From an uncultured Catenibacillus sp. (GTDB lineage: Bacteria > Bacillota > Clostridia > Lachnospirales > Lachnospiraceae), in assembly GCA_934339005.1 (NCBI GenBank), contig CAKRHR010000026.1, forward strand, positions 1 through 36,411: 36,411 nt of DNA. Direction: 5' to 3'. Below are positions 17,115 to 25,750 of this stretch, piece after piece; the stretch's first letter is position 1, and each line of letters begins with the position of its first letter. Below the pieces are notes generated by a model. The model did no database searches and was not told where the DNA came from. It saw nothing but the letters and a program-made list of their open reading frames with translations. A program made the position numbers and the translations under genes.

Positions 17115-17555
17115 ATGACAGAGAAGATTAGGACACTGTACAAAAAATACGAAGAATTTATTTTGTATGTATTTTTTGGTGGATTGACAACAGTCGTAAA
17201 CATTGTGGTATTCTGGCTTTTTGCAGATGCCATTAAGATACATTATCTTATTGCAAATATGGCAGCGTGGGTTGCTTCTGTATTATTTGCATATGTGACA
17301 AATCGTAAATGGGTATTTAAAAGCAAAAAAAGCGGTTTTGCCAATATCCTCAAAGAAATGTTTTTATTTATTGCCGGACGGGTATTATCCGGTGTCGGTG
17401 ATATGATTATTTTATATATTTTCGTGGATCTTTTAAAACTGGGAAATTTACCTGGAAAAATTGCCAGTCAGATATTTGTTGTGATATTTAATTATGTTTT
17501 CAGTAAGTTGGTTATTTTCAGAACAGGCAGGCATAAGGAAAGTTCAGGGAAATAA
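17115..17555 (+). CDS. GtrA-family membrane protein
   Basis: The 146-residue protein has four predicted helices (about residues 18-38, 41-61, 78-100 and 110-130). It also has GtrA-type motifs: YVFFGGLTTVVNIVVFWL, then YVTNRKWVF after helix 2 and FNYVFSKLVIF near the end. Family members take part in moving or modifying polyprenyl-linked sugars for cell-surface polymers. No glycosyltransferase is adjacent, so its pathway is open. The ribosome site is GGAAGG. Confidence 0.85.
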   Translation: MTEKIRTLYKKYEEFILYVFFGGLTTVVNIVVFWLFADAIKIHYLIANMAAWVASVLFAYVTNRKWVFKSKKSGFANILKEMFLFIAGRVLSGVGDMIILYIFVDLLKLGNLPGKIASQIFVVIFNYVFSKLVIFRTGRHKESSGK

Positions 17556-17608
17556 ATAAAAATATTTGTGGATAACTTAAAAAATATGTATTGCAGGGGT
17601 GGATATTT

Positions 17609-18145
17609 ATGATGAATCGCGAAGAAAAACTACGAAGAATAGGTTATTTATTTGGTATGGCTGAGGAACGACTGCTTTACTTTGCATATACATATCTGGA
17701 AGCAGGTAACAGAGATTATGCAGAAGATGCAATGCAACAGGCATTTGAAAAGATACTTCGTAAAGTGGACGAACTTGATTTTACAAATGAAGACGATATC
17801 CAGAATTATTTGTATAAGACCGTCAAACATATATGCTTCAATATTAATCGGTATTTCCGTAAATTTGGCTGCAATGATACGCAGGAGGAGCGTGACGGGG
17901 TGATGGAAATCATGCTTGTTCAGGAGGCTGAGGGTGACTATATTGTCTGTGCCAATGAACTTGTGAAGCTTATTTTGGGACTGCGAAAGAATTATGCAAC
18001 GGCACTTTTATTAAGTGGCGTGTATGGTTTGTCTACCGCACAGATTGCAAAGAAAATGGGTATTTCAGAAATTACTGCAAGACAGTACCTCACCAGAGCG
18101 CGTAAGCAGATGAAAAAGAAATACAAATTGGATGACTGGTCATAA
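17609..18145 (+). CDS. Small sigma-70-family RNA polymerase sigma factor
   Basis: The protein has 178 residues from ATG 17609 (AGGGGTGG at 17595-17602); ATG 17612 is equally possible. Region 2 is visible at about residues 30-75 (DAMQQAFEKILRKV to YLYKTVKHIC). Region 4 with its helix-turn-helix is at about 125-172 (LSTAQIAKKMGISEITARQYLTRARK). Region 3 is absent, as in ECF factors. No anti-sigma gene is adjacent; the next gene is an HtrA protease, a common target or partner of envelope-stress sigma factors. It could alternatively be a sigma-like regulator with another trigger. Confidence 0.85.
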   Translation: MMNREEKLRRIGYLFGMAEERLLYFAYTYLEAGNRDYAEDAMQQAFEKILRKVDELDFTNEDDIQNYLYKTVKHICFNINRYFRKFGCNDTQEERDGVMEIMLVQEAEGDYIVCANELVKLILGLRKNYATALLLSGVYGLSTAQIAKKMGISEITARQYLTRARKQMKKKYKLDDWS

Positions 18146-18262
18146 AATATCAAACTTTTTTCACAATCGATTCACAACTAAGACACAAATCGCTGATAGA
18201 ATAACATCATAAGAAAAAGATAGATGCTCTGGAAGATATTCCAGGTGAAAGGGGTTATAGAT

Positions 18263-19831
18263 ATGAGTGATGAATTTGAAAAAGCAGAAGGCTTTTCAAC
18301 AAACAGTACAAATGAACAGTCACAGGAAAATCAAATGAATAATCAGGCAGGCAATGATGCTCAGAATTCTGTGTACAGATACAAAAAGGATGATTTAAAT
18401 CAGCATGTTAATCAGCAGTCCGCACAGAATGCAGGATTTGGTGCAGGACAAAATTACCAGCAGGCATATGGGGCAAATGCCTGGAATTATAATGCCAATG
18501 GTCAGCAGAACTATCAACAGAGTGGACAGACTTATGGACAGCAGTCAGCGCCGAATGGACAGAATTATTATCAGCAGCAGGCACAGCAGCCAAAGCGTCA
18601 TCCACATGCTAAAAAGCCAAAGACAAAATGGCCGGGCTGGGCAAAAGCAATATGCTATGGTCTTATATTTGGTTTAGTTGCAGGTGGTTCGATTGAAGGT
18701 ATTCATGCAGTTGCCAATATTGGTAACACTAAAGCAATTGAACAGTCTGCAGATACATCCTCCGGCAACACTACACTGGATGTTGTAAAGGTATCCAGCC
18801 AGAATGTTGAAACTGTTGAAGCTCAGAGCGTGAGTGATATTGTCAAAGAAGTTATGCCATCTATCGTAGCAGTCAACACAGTTGTGGAAACGACATCACA
18901 GGATTTCTTTGGCAGAACATATTCACAGGAAGGTGAGGGTGCCGGTTCCGGTATTATCTTCAGTGAAGACGGACAGACATTGTATGTATTGACAAACTAT
19001 CATGTTATTGAAGATTCAAAATCTATTAAGGTAACATTCAGTGATGAATCAAGCGTTGATGCAGAGATTAAAGGCTACGATGAAAATGCAGATATTGCAG
19101 TTCTGACAGTGAATATGAATGACCTTGATGATTCTACAAAGAGCACTATTAAAGTTGCAGTGCTTGGTGATTCCGATGCACTCGAAACTGGTGACGGTGC
19201 GATTGCCATTGGTAATGCACTTGGTTATGGACAGTCTGTCACAACAGGTTGTATCAGTGCTGTAGAACGTACAGTACAGCTTACAGATGGCAGTATGACA
19301 CTGATTCAGACATCTGCAGCTATTAACCCTGGTAACAGTGGTGGTGCATTACTGAATGCCAAAGGCGAAGTGATTGGTATTAATACAGTTAAATACTCAG
19401 ATACAACTGTTGAAGGTATGGGCTTTGCTATTCCAATCAACTCAGCAATTGAAACAGTCAATGATATTATCAGCGGCAAGATTGTCAACAAATCCGACAG
19501 CGATACAGTTTATCTTGGCATCAGAGGTGGTACAATCGATGAAACGACAGCTCAGAAATACGGTTACCCACAGGGTGTATTTGTAAGCACAGTTTACCAG
19601 AATTCAGCAGCCGCAAGAGCCGGACTTCAGGCAGGTTATATCATTACAGGCTTCAATGGACAGACAATTACAACCATGGAAGAACTTCAGGATGCACTTG
19701 CAGCATGCAGCCCTGGAGATTCAGCAACGATTACAGTTTCTGTTCCTGATGACAACAACCAGTACTCATCCGAAGAAACACTGACAACTATTCTTGGCTC
19801 AAAGGATGAAGCACCACAGACACAGCAGTAG
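18263..19831 (+). CDS. HtrA/DegP-like membrane serine protease
   Basis: The protein has 522 residues from ATG 18263, chosen because AAAGGGG ends 8 nt before it. Layout: a Gln/Asn/Tyr-rich low-complexity tail (about 13-112), a basic patch (KRHPHAKKPKTK), one membrane helix (about 127-150), a trypsin-like domain, and one C-terminal PDZ domain (about 405-505). The catalytic triad is intact: H247 (NYHVIE), D277 (NADIAVL) and S359 (GNSGGAL). It should be anchored with the protease outside and the Q/N tail inside, degrading misfolded envelope proteins. It follows the sigma factor gene by 117 nt. Confidence 0.93.
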   Translation: MSDEFEKAEGFSTNSTNEQSQENQMNNQAGNDAQNSVYRYKKDDLNQHVNQQSAQNAGFGAGQNYQQAYGANAWNYNANGQQNYQQSGQTYGQQSAPNGQNYYQQQAQQPKRHPHAKKPKTKWPGWAKAICYGLIFGLVAGGSIEGIHAVANIGNTKAIEQSADTSSGNTTLDVVKVSSQNVETVEAQSVSDIVKEVMPSIVAVNTVVETTSQDFFGRTYSQEGEGAGSGIIFSEDGQTLYVLTNYHVIEDSKSIKVTFSDESSVDAEIKGYDENADIAVLTVNMNDLDDSTKSTIKVAVLGDSDALETGDGAIAIGNALGYGQSVTTGCISAVERTVQLTDGSMTLIQTSAAINPGNSGGALLNAKGEVIGINTVKYSDTTVEGMGFAIPINSAIETVNDIISGKIVNKSDSDTVYLGIRGGTIDETTAQKYGYPQGVFVSTVYQNSAAARAGLQAGYIITGFNGQTITTMEELQDALAACSPGDSATITVSVPDDNNQYSSEETLTTILGSKDEAPQTQQ

Positions 19832-19909
19832 TAAGTTAAAGCACTTACAGTTGTCAGATGAAGCAGTAAAACTGGCGAAACAGCCTGAACAAAAATAAAC
19901 GATCACATA

Positions 19910-19968
19910 CAGGGGATGATACTTCAGATAAAAATCAGAGTGTCGTCCCCTGATTTTTACTGTTTTTT
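19910..19968 (+). terminator. Terminator after the HtrA gene
   Basis: A 15-bp uninterrupted stem (19910-19924 with 19938-19952, three G-U pairs) with a 13-nt loop, followed by T-rich sequence including TTTTT and TTTTTT. Confidence 0.9.
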
Positions 19969-19982
19969 AATAATTCTTTCGG

Positions 19983-20011
19983 TTGAATAAAAACATATGT
20001 TAGTCTATAAT
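19983..20011 (+). promoter_or_regulatory. Promoter of the clpX-like gene
   Basis: TTGAAT at 19983-19988, 17 nt, TATAAT at 20006-20011, with a leader of about 70 nt before the ATG. Confidence 0.75.
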
Positions 20012-20088
20012 GAATAATGTACAAAAAAGAGAATTACATCATGCCTTAAACAGGTTGGATGTGTATGATATACAGGAGGATACAGTAA

Positions 20089-21591
20089 ATGAATGATTAT
20101 CAGGATGAAAATCAGGATGAAGTCATCGAGGTAGATAGTAAAGATACAGATATCGAAGACACAGACATCGAAGACACAGATGATAAAACATTTGATGACG
20201 ACCATTCAGATGATTATGAGGATATATGCTATGTCTGCAGACGTCCGGAGAGCAAAGCGGGTAAGATGATCCATCTGCCGGTGAATAACATTTGTGTGTG
20301 CCAGGATTGTATGCAGCGCAGTTTTGACAGTATCAATCAGGGCAACATGAACATGGTCAACATGGACATGGAAGAACTGATGAAGTTGGTGAATATGCCA
20401 AATGTGCCACCAAACATGGTGAGCTTTTTCGCTCCGCCACCATATGAGAATATGACAGGCAAGTCCCAGCGCCCAAAGAAGAAAAAAGCAAAAGATGAAG
20501 ATAAAAAGCCGGCATTGGATATCAAACATATTCCGGCACCGCATAAAATTAAAGCACAGTTGGATGAATTTGTCATCGGACAGGAATATGCGAAGAAGGT
20601 CATTTCTGTTGCTGTGTATAACCATTACAAACGTGTGGCAACAAACACGATGGATGAAATCGAAATCGAGAAATCCAACATGCTGATGATTGGACCGACA
20701 GGTAGTGGTAAGACATATCTTGTGCGTACTCTTGCAAGACTTCTGGATGTGCCGCTGGCCATTGCAGATGCCACATCTTTGACAGAAGCCGGTTATATCG
20801 GTGATGATATTGAGAGCGTTGTATCCAAACTGCTTGCAGCAGCAGACAATGATGTTGAGCGTGCTGAGCGCGGTATCATTTTCATCGATGAGATTGATAA
20901 GATTGCCAAGAAGAAGAATACAACAAGCCGTGATGTCAGCGGTGAATCTGTACAGCAGGGCCTTTTGAAATTGCTTGAAGGCAGCGATGTTGAAGTGCCG
21001 GTAGGTGCTACAAGCAAGAATGCGATGGTGCCGCTTGTTACAGTGAATACCAGAAATATTTTATTCATCTGTGGCGGTGCATTCCCTGACCTTGAAAATA
21101 TCATCAAAGAACGTCTGACAGAACATAGCTCAATCGGTTTTATTGCAGATTTAAAAGATAAATATGATAATGAAGAAAATATTTTATCTCAGGTGACTAT
21201 CGAAGATTTGAGAGCTTTTGGTATGATTCCTGAATTTATCGGACGTCTGCCGATTATCTTTACATTAAAGGGATTATCTAAAGAGATGCTTGTACAGATA
21301 TTGAAAGAGCCAAAGAATGCGATTATCAAACAGTACCAGAAGCTGCTGGCACTGGATGAGGTTGAACTTAAGTTTGACGATGATGCACTGGAGGCTATCG
21401 CAGAAAAAGCACTTGAGAAAAAGACAGGTGCACGTGCATTGCGATCTATCATCGAAGAATTTATGCTGGATATTATGTATGAGATTCCAAAGGATGACAA
21501 TATCGGCACAGTAACAATCACAAGAGATTATATTGAGAAAAAAGGCGGCCCTGTCATTACGATGCGTGGCGCAGGCATGATCGAAGGATAA
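20089..21591 (+). CDS. ClpX-like AAA+ unfoldase, divergent paralogue
   Basis: This 500-residue protein is longer than usual ClpX (about 420). Residues 1-46 are strongly acidic and include a duplicated IEDTD unit. A zinc finger follows with C47, C50, C71 and C74. The AAA+ core has Walker A GPTGSGKT (202-209), pore-1 loop GYIG (235-238), Walker B IIFIDE (263-268) and sensor-2 GARALRS. The ClpP-docking tripeptide IGF is kept (349-351), so it may feed ClpP. The RKH pore-entry loop of canonical ClpX (RKHPxQEF) is replaced by SKNAMVPLVT around 309-318. clpP, tig and lon are not adjacent. An ATP-dependent unfoldase role is likely; altered substrate choice is an inference. Confidence 0.87.
   Translation: MNDYQDENQDEVIEVDSKDTDIEDTDIEDTDDKTFDDDHSDDYEDICYVCRRPESKAGKMIHLPVNNICVCQDCMQRSFDSINQGNMNMVNMDMEELMKLVNMPNVPPNMVSFFAPPPYENMTGKSQRPKKKKAKDEDKKPALDIKHIPAPHKIKAQLDEFVIGQEYAKKVISVAVYNHYKRVATNTMDEIEIEKSNMLMIGPTGSGKTYLVRTLARLLDVPLAIADATSLTEAGYIGDDIESVVSKLLAAADNDVERAERGIIFIDEIDKIAKKKNTTSRDVSGESVQQGLLKLLEGSDVEVPVGATSKNAMVPLVTVNTRNILFICGGAFPDLENIIKERLTEHSSIGFIADLKDKYDNEENILSQVTIEDLRAFGMIPEFIGRLPIIFTLKGLSKEMLVQILKEPKNAIIKQYQKLLALDEVELKFDDDALEAIAEKALEKKTGARALRSIIEEFMLDIMYEIPKDDNIGTVTITRDYIEKKGGPVITMRGAGMIEG
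20146..20175 (+). repeat. 15-bp tandem duplication in the acidic N-terminus of the ClpX-like gene
   Basis: Two adjacent 15-nt units (20146-20160 and 20161-20175) differ at one base and begin a third copy. They encode repeated TDIED residues. Confidence 0.85.
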
Positions 21592-21649
21592 ACCAAAGTG
21601 CAAATGAGCATGTGATTTACTTATGGCATATAATACTATGAGTGTCGAT

Positions 21650-21697
21650 AAGTCTAAAGTGTTTATTTGCAAAAGCACAATTGTAATTTAGACTTTT
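21650..21697 (+). terminator. Possible terminator after the ClpX-like gene
   Basis: AAGTCTAAA (21650-21658) pairs perfectly with TTTAGACTT (21687-21695) over a 28-nt loop, ending in TTTT. The T-run is short and the loop long, so it may be an operator or processing hairpin instead. A TATAAT at 21714-21719 follows, without a clear -35 box. Confidence 0.45.
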
Positions 21698-21744
21698 GAT
21701 ATTTACATCATCATATAATAAATAAAAGTCAAGGAGAAGTATAC

Positions 21745-23439
21745 ATGGATATATCATGTGACGAGCAAATTATATCACCTGTGTATGCAGATTTTATTAC
21801 ACAGTTTGACGGTGATGTGAATACGATTAAGAATCTTTATCAGACGGATTGTGTGATTGCGCTAGATGGATTATTTGCAATATTTACAGCACCTCAGGAA
21901 CGCATGGATGCTATCGGTTTTTATGGTTACAATGCCGTGCCAAAACTTTATGGCCTGATGGATTCATCAAATATGGACAGCGCCGGAATAATCAATGTGC
22001 GGCAGCAGCCTTATCTGAATCTTACCGGACAGGATGTGCTTGTGGGAATTATTGATACAGGCATTGATTATACGCATCCTGCCTTTCGAAACATCGATGG
22101 AAGCACACGTATTGAAGCAATATGGGATCAGAGTGATGACAGTGGCAGTGCGCCGACAAATCTTGGATATGGTTCCGAATATACGGCTGAACTTATCAAC
22201 CGGGCATTAAATAGTGATATGCCATATGAGATTGTGCCACAGCAGGATACGAATGGCCATGGAACATTTATGGCAGGTATTGCGGCTGGCAATGAGATAC
22301 TTGAACAGGATTTTACAGGTGCAGCACCCGGTTCCAGTTTGTTAGTCGTGAAGCTTAAGCCTGCCAAACGTTACTTAAGAGGCTATTATCTCATACCTGA
22401 TGGTGTGGAAGCTTATCAGGAAAATGACATTATGGCAGCGATGTATTACATGCGTCAATATGCGATGCAGAAGCAAAAACCTCTGTCGATATTGATTGGA
22501 CTTGGCACAAACAGCGGTGATCATAATGGCAACAGTTATTTAAGCAGTTACATCAATTATTTGGGCAATTTGCGAGGTATCAGTATCAGTGCACCGGTAG
22601 GTAATGAAGGCAACCGTGCAGCACATTATTATGGTGTGTTGGATACAGACAGTGATATGCAGGATGTGGAGTTTCGAGTAGATGAAAATACACGTGGCTT
22701 CATGATGGAGCTTTGGGCGAGGGCACCGGATGTTTATACGATTGGACTGATTGCACCGGGCGGTGAACAGGTGCGCCGGATTCAGCCAAGATATGATCAG
22801 GTTATTGAAGAAGATTTTTTGCTTGAACCTGCCAGAGTTTATATCAGATATTTTCTTGTAGAGAGTGCCTCTGGGAATCAGGTGATTGTTATACGTTTGA
22901 ATATGCCGTCTGCAGGAATATGGCGATTGAGAGTCTATGGTGAACGCATTTTATATGGTGATTTTAATCTATGGATGCCGATAAGTACATTTGTCAGTGA
23001 TGGCACATATTTCTTAAAGCCTGAACCAAATAATACAGTGACCTCACCTGGGGACAGCGTAAGAAGTATCAATACGGCAGCATACAATCATATGAATCAG
23101 ACTTCATACATTCTTTCAGGGCGTGGTTATACGCCGGAAGGGATGATTGTACCGGATATTTCAGCACCGGGCGTTAGTATTTTCGGTCCGGCACCAGACG
23201 GACGATATACACGAAGAACCGGCACAAGTGTTGCAGCAGCGCACAGTGCAGGGGCGGCGGCTTTACTTTTAGAGTGGGGCATTTACCGCCGGAATAATTT
23301 AAATATAGATAGTACAGAAATCAAAAAATTATTGATTCGTGGCGCAAGACGAAGCCTTGCACTCGATTATCCAAACAGAATATGGGGATACGGGGAGCTG
23401 GATGTTTATAATGTCTTTCTCTATGTATCTATCACATAG
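21745..23439 (+). CDS. S8 family serine peptidase, Csp-like subtilase
   Basis: This 564-residue protease has no signal peptide or membrane helix. All three subtilisin catalytic residues are present: D104 (IIDTGIDYTHPAF), H172 (GHGTFMAGIAAG) and S495 (GTSVAAAHSAG). Between His and Ser a long insert (about 300-435) rich in beta strands matches the jelly-roll domain of clostridial Csp proteases. Those proteases process the cortex hydrolase SleC during spore germination. No cspBAC operon or SleC is adjacent, so this may be one of the dispersed Csp-like paralogues with another substrate. AAGGAG precedes the ATG. Confidence 0.88.
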   Translation: MDISCDEQIISPVYADFITQFDGDVNTIKNLYQTDCVIALDGLFAIFTAPQERMDAIGFYGYNAVPKLYGLMDSSNMDSAGIINVRQQPYLNLTGQDVLVGIIDTGIDYTHPAFRNIDGSTRIEAIWDQSDDSGSAPTNLGYGSEYTAELINRALNSDMPYEIVPQQDTNGHGTFMAGIAAGNEILEQDFTGAAPGSSLLVVKLKPAKRYLRGYYLIPDGVEAYQENDIMAAMYYMRQYAMQKQKPLSILIGLGTNSGDHNGNSYLSSYINYLGNLRGISISAPVGNEGNRAAHYYGVLDTDSDMQDVEFRVDENTRGFMMELWARAPDVYTIGLIAPGGEQVRRIQPRYDQVIEEDFLLEPARVYIRYFLVESASGNQVIVIRLNMPSAGIWRLRVYGERILYGDFNLWMPISTFVSDGTYFLKPEPNNTVTSPGDSVRSINTAAYNHMNQTSYILSGRGYTPEGMIVPDISAPGVSIFGPAPDGRYTRRTGTSVAAAHSAGAAALLLEWGIYRRNNLNIDSTEIKKLLIRGARRSLALDYPNRIWGYGELDVYNVFLYVSIT

Positions 23440-23540
23440 AAGCAGGAATTTATATTTCTGAATAACAAGTTTTAACGTGCGGGCATTTACCTGCTTTGAA
23501 CTTAAGACCAATGATATTACAAGACAAGGAGGAATTGATA

Positions 23541-24125
23541 ATGACATTTTTTGAAGAACTAAAAAAGACAATTACAGATGTGTCCGGTACAGTTGCCAAA
23601 AAATCCGGTGAAGTTGTGGAAACACAGAAATTGAAAATGAAAAAATATTCAATTGAAAGTGACATCCGTAAAGATTATGAACTGATGGGCAGAATCTTTT
23701 TTGCCGAGATGGAAGAAACAGGCAATATTGACGAAAACGTTGAAGAGATTTTCCAGCGTATTGTTGAAGCTAAAGATGCAGTTGCTGAAATCGATGAAAA
23801 ACTTTCAAAATACGGCAAAGGCAAAGTTTGCGCAGTGTGCGGTGAAAAAGCTTCAAAAAATATGACATATTGTCCATACTGCGGTTCAAAATTTGAAGAT
23901 GAACCTGAAGCAGATTTTGAGAAAGCAGAATTTGAAGAAGATGTTGTTGAAAAAACAGAAGATGCAGCAGAAGAAAGCGCAGAAGTTACAGAAGAAAATG
24001 CAGATGCAGCAGAAGCTGTGACAGAAAACGTCAGTGAAGAAGCTGAAGCAGAAGCAACAACAGAAGAAGCTTCAGAAGCACCTGATGAAGAAACTTCAGA
24101 GAGCGCAGAAGAAAAAACAGAATAA
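23541..24125 (+). CDS. Zinc-ribbon protein with coiled N-terminus and acidic tail
   Basis: The protein has 194 residues from ATG 23541; the AAGGAGG site about 8 nt upstream decides the start. Residues 1-90 are charged and helical, with an amphipathic FFEELKKTITDVS start. A double-CxxC zinc ribbon (CAVCGEK ... YCPYCGSKF) lies at about 95-118. The remaining 75 residues are almost wholly Glu, Ala, Thr and Asp. I do not recognise a specific family beyond 'zinc ribbon domain protein'. The acidic tail could be a nucleic-acid mimic or simply a solubility tail. Confidence 0.75.
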   Translation: MTFFEELKKTITDVSGTVAKKSGEVVETQKLKMKKYSIESDIRKDYELMGRIFFAEMEETGNIDENVEEIFQRIVEAKDAVAEIDEKLSKYGKGKVCAVCGEKASKNMTYCPYCGSKFEDEPEADFEKAEFEEDVVEKTEDAAEESAEVTEENADAAEAVTENVSEEAEAEATTEEASEAPDEETSESAEEKTE

Positions 24126-24197
24126 TCTGCAAATATTTCAGAACTGCAGATATATCTGTACATGAAAAGCTATTAAATATTTTTAAGCAAAAAGTTT

Positions 24198-24226
24198 CAT
24201 TCTGAAAGTTTTTAATGATCAGAATG
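24198..24226 (+). repeat. 8-bp inverted repeat upstream of the aminopeptidase gene
   Basis: CATTCTGA (24198-24205) and TCAGAATG (24219-24226) are perfect complements with a 13-nt spacer and no T-run after. An operator or a weak mRNA hairpin are the options. Confidence 0.45.
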
Positions 24227-24244
24227 TGAATAAATGCAGTGCAG

Positions 24245-24283
24245 TTGCAGCAGGAAAATCAAAGACAGGTATTCCTGTTGCAA
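24245..24283 (+). promoter_or_regulatory. Leader hairpin before the M18 aminopeptidase gene
   Basis: Positions 24245-24256 pair with 24272-24283 over 12 bp with one G-U pair and a 15-nt loop, 39 nt before the ATG. No T-run follows, so it does not look like an intrinsic terminator. Confidence 0.5.
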
Positions 24284-24322
24284 AGGTACAAAAGAAAATA
24301 AAAAGAATAGGAAGATTTTGAC

Positions 24323-25723
24323 ATGGAATTAAAAGATTTAACAATGACACAAAAAAGTGCATGGGATGTTTTAAGTGCTGACAACGATAAAGTGATGGCA
24401 TTTTCAGAAGATTACAAAAAATTCCTTGATATGGGAAAGACAGAACGTGAATGTGTCAACATCAGTATCGCTGAATTAGAAGCAAAAGGCTTCAAACATA
24501 TTTCTGCATATGAAACATTAAAACCGGGCGATAAGGTTTACCAGGATATTCATGGCAAAGGCCTTGTGGCAGCAGTTATCGGCAGCGAAGACATGAGCAA
24601 TGGTCTGGCTATCCTTGGTGCACATATTGATTCCCCTCGTGTGGATTTAAAACCAATGCCAATGTTTGAAGATGGTGATATGGCGTTCTTAAAGACACAT
24701 TACTATGGCGGTATCAAGAAATATCAGTGGGCAACAATCCCTCTGGCAATTCATGGTGTAATTTTCAACAAAGATGGTGAAAAGATTGAAATCGCTATCG
24801 GTGACAAAGAAAATGACCCTATCTTTGTAATTAACGAAATCCTGATTCATTTAAGCCAGGAGCAGATGACAAGAAAAGCCGGTGAAGCTGTCAAAGCTGA
24901 AGAAATGAACGTTTTAATCGGCAATATTCCTGTAGATGATGAAGAAAAAGATAAATTAAAAGACCGTGTCAAACTGACTGTCCTTAAATATTTATATGAT
25001 ACATATAAAATCACAGAAAAAGATTTCATTACAGCAGAGCTTGAAGTTGTTCCTGCACAGAATGCAAAGGATGTCGGCTTTGACCGTGCGATGATTGGCG
25101 CTTATGGTCAGGATGACAGAGTGTGTGCATACACATCCTTAAGAGCATTACTTGAAATCGAAAATCCTGCAAAGACATGCGTATGCCTGCTTTCAGATAA
25201 AGAAGAAGTTGGCAGTGGCGGTAATACTGGTGCACAGTCCAGAGCATACGAAAATGTACTTAGAAGAATTATGGCAAAACGCCATGCAGGCAGTACAGAA
25301 TTAGATTACTGCACATGCATCGAAAATTCCAAGATGTTATCTTCTGATGTAACAGCAGCTTACGACCCTGCATTTGCTTCTGCATTTGAAAAACAGAATT
25401 CTTCATTTGCAGGTAAAGGTGTTTGTCTGATGAAATATACAGGCGCACGTGGTAAGAGCGGTTGCAGCGATGCCAACAGCGAATTTTTCAGAGAAGTCAT
25501 AGATATGTATGAAGCACATGGTGTTGTATGGCAGACAGGCGAACTTGGACGCGTTGACCTTGGTGGCGGCGGTACCATCGCAGTGTACATGGCAAACCTT
25601 GGTATGCAGGTTATCGACTGTGGCGTACCTGTACTTTCAATGCATGCACCACTTGAAGTTACAAGCAAAGTGGATGTTTACAGTGCATACCTTGGCTACA
25701 AAGCATTTCTGGAGCAGAAATAA
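24323..25723 (+). CDS. M18 family zinc aminopeptidase
   Basis: This 466-residue cytoplasmic enzyme belongs to the aspartyl aminopeptidase / aminopeptidase I family. The two-metal site is visible in order: GAHIDSPR (His/Asp), GQDDRVCAY (bridging Asp), SDKEEVGSGG (catalytic Glu pair), and a C-terminal SMHAPLEVTSKVD (His). The length matches the family. It removes N-terminal, often acidic, residues from peptides and so helps recycle amino acids. The ThuA-like and RidA genes follow at 27 and 34 nt, so the three probably share a transcript ending at 27137. Confidence 0.92.
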   Translation: MELKDLTMTQKSAWDVLSADNDKVMAFSEDYKKFLDMGKTERECVNISIAELEAKGFKHISAYETLKPGDKVYQDIHGKGLVAAVIGSEDMSNGLAILGAHIDSPRVDLKPMPMFEDGDMAFLKTHYYGGIKKYQWATIPLAIHGVIFNKDGEKIEIAIGDKENDPIFVINEILIHLSQEQMTRKAGEAVKAEEMNVLIGNIPVDDEEKDKLKDRVKLTVLKYLYDTYKITEKDFITAELEVVPAQNAKDVGFDRAMIGAYGQDDRVCAYTSLRALLEIENPAKTCVCLLSDKEEVGSGGNTGAQSRAYENVLRRIMAKRHAGSTELDYCTCIENSKMLSSDVTAAYDPAFASAFEKQNSSFAGKGVCLMKYTGARGKSGCSDANSEFFREVIDMYEAHGVVWQTGELGRVDLGGGGTIAVYMANLGMQVIDCGVPVLSMHAPLEVTSKVDVYSAYLGYKAFLEQK

Positions 25724-25750
25724 AAAAATAAAATTTTTGAGGTGACATAT

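Noticed and set aside
20089..23439. ClpX-like gene and S8 protease as one functional operon
   Set aside because: An inverted repeat and a separate -10 box lie between them, and an S8 protease is not a known Clp partner.
23675..24163. 162-codon Ser/Ala-rich frame on the - strand over the zinc-ribbon gene
   Set aside because: It mirrors the Glu/Ala-rich GAA/GCA codons of the sense gene; no start signals.
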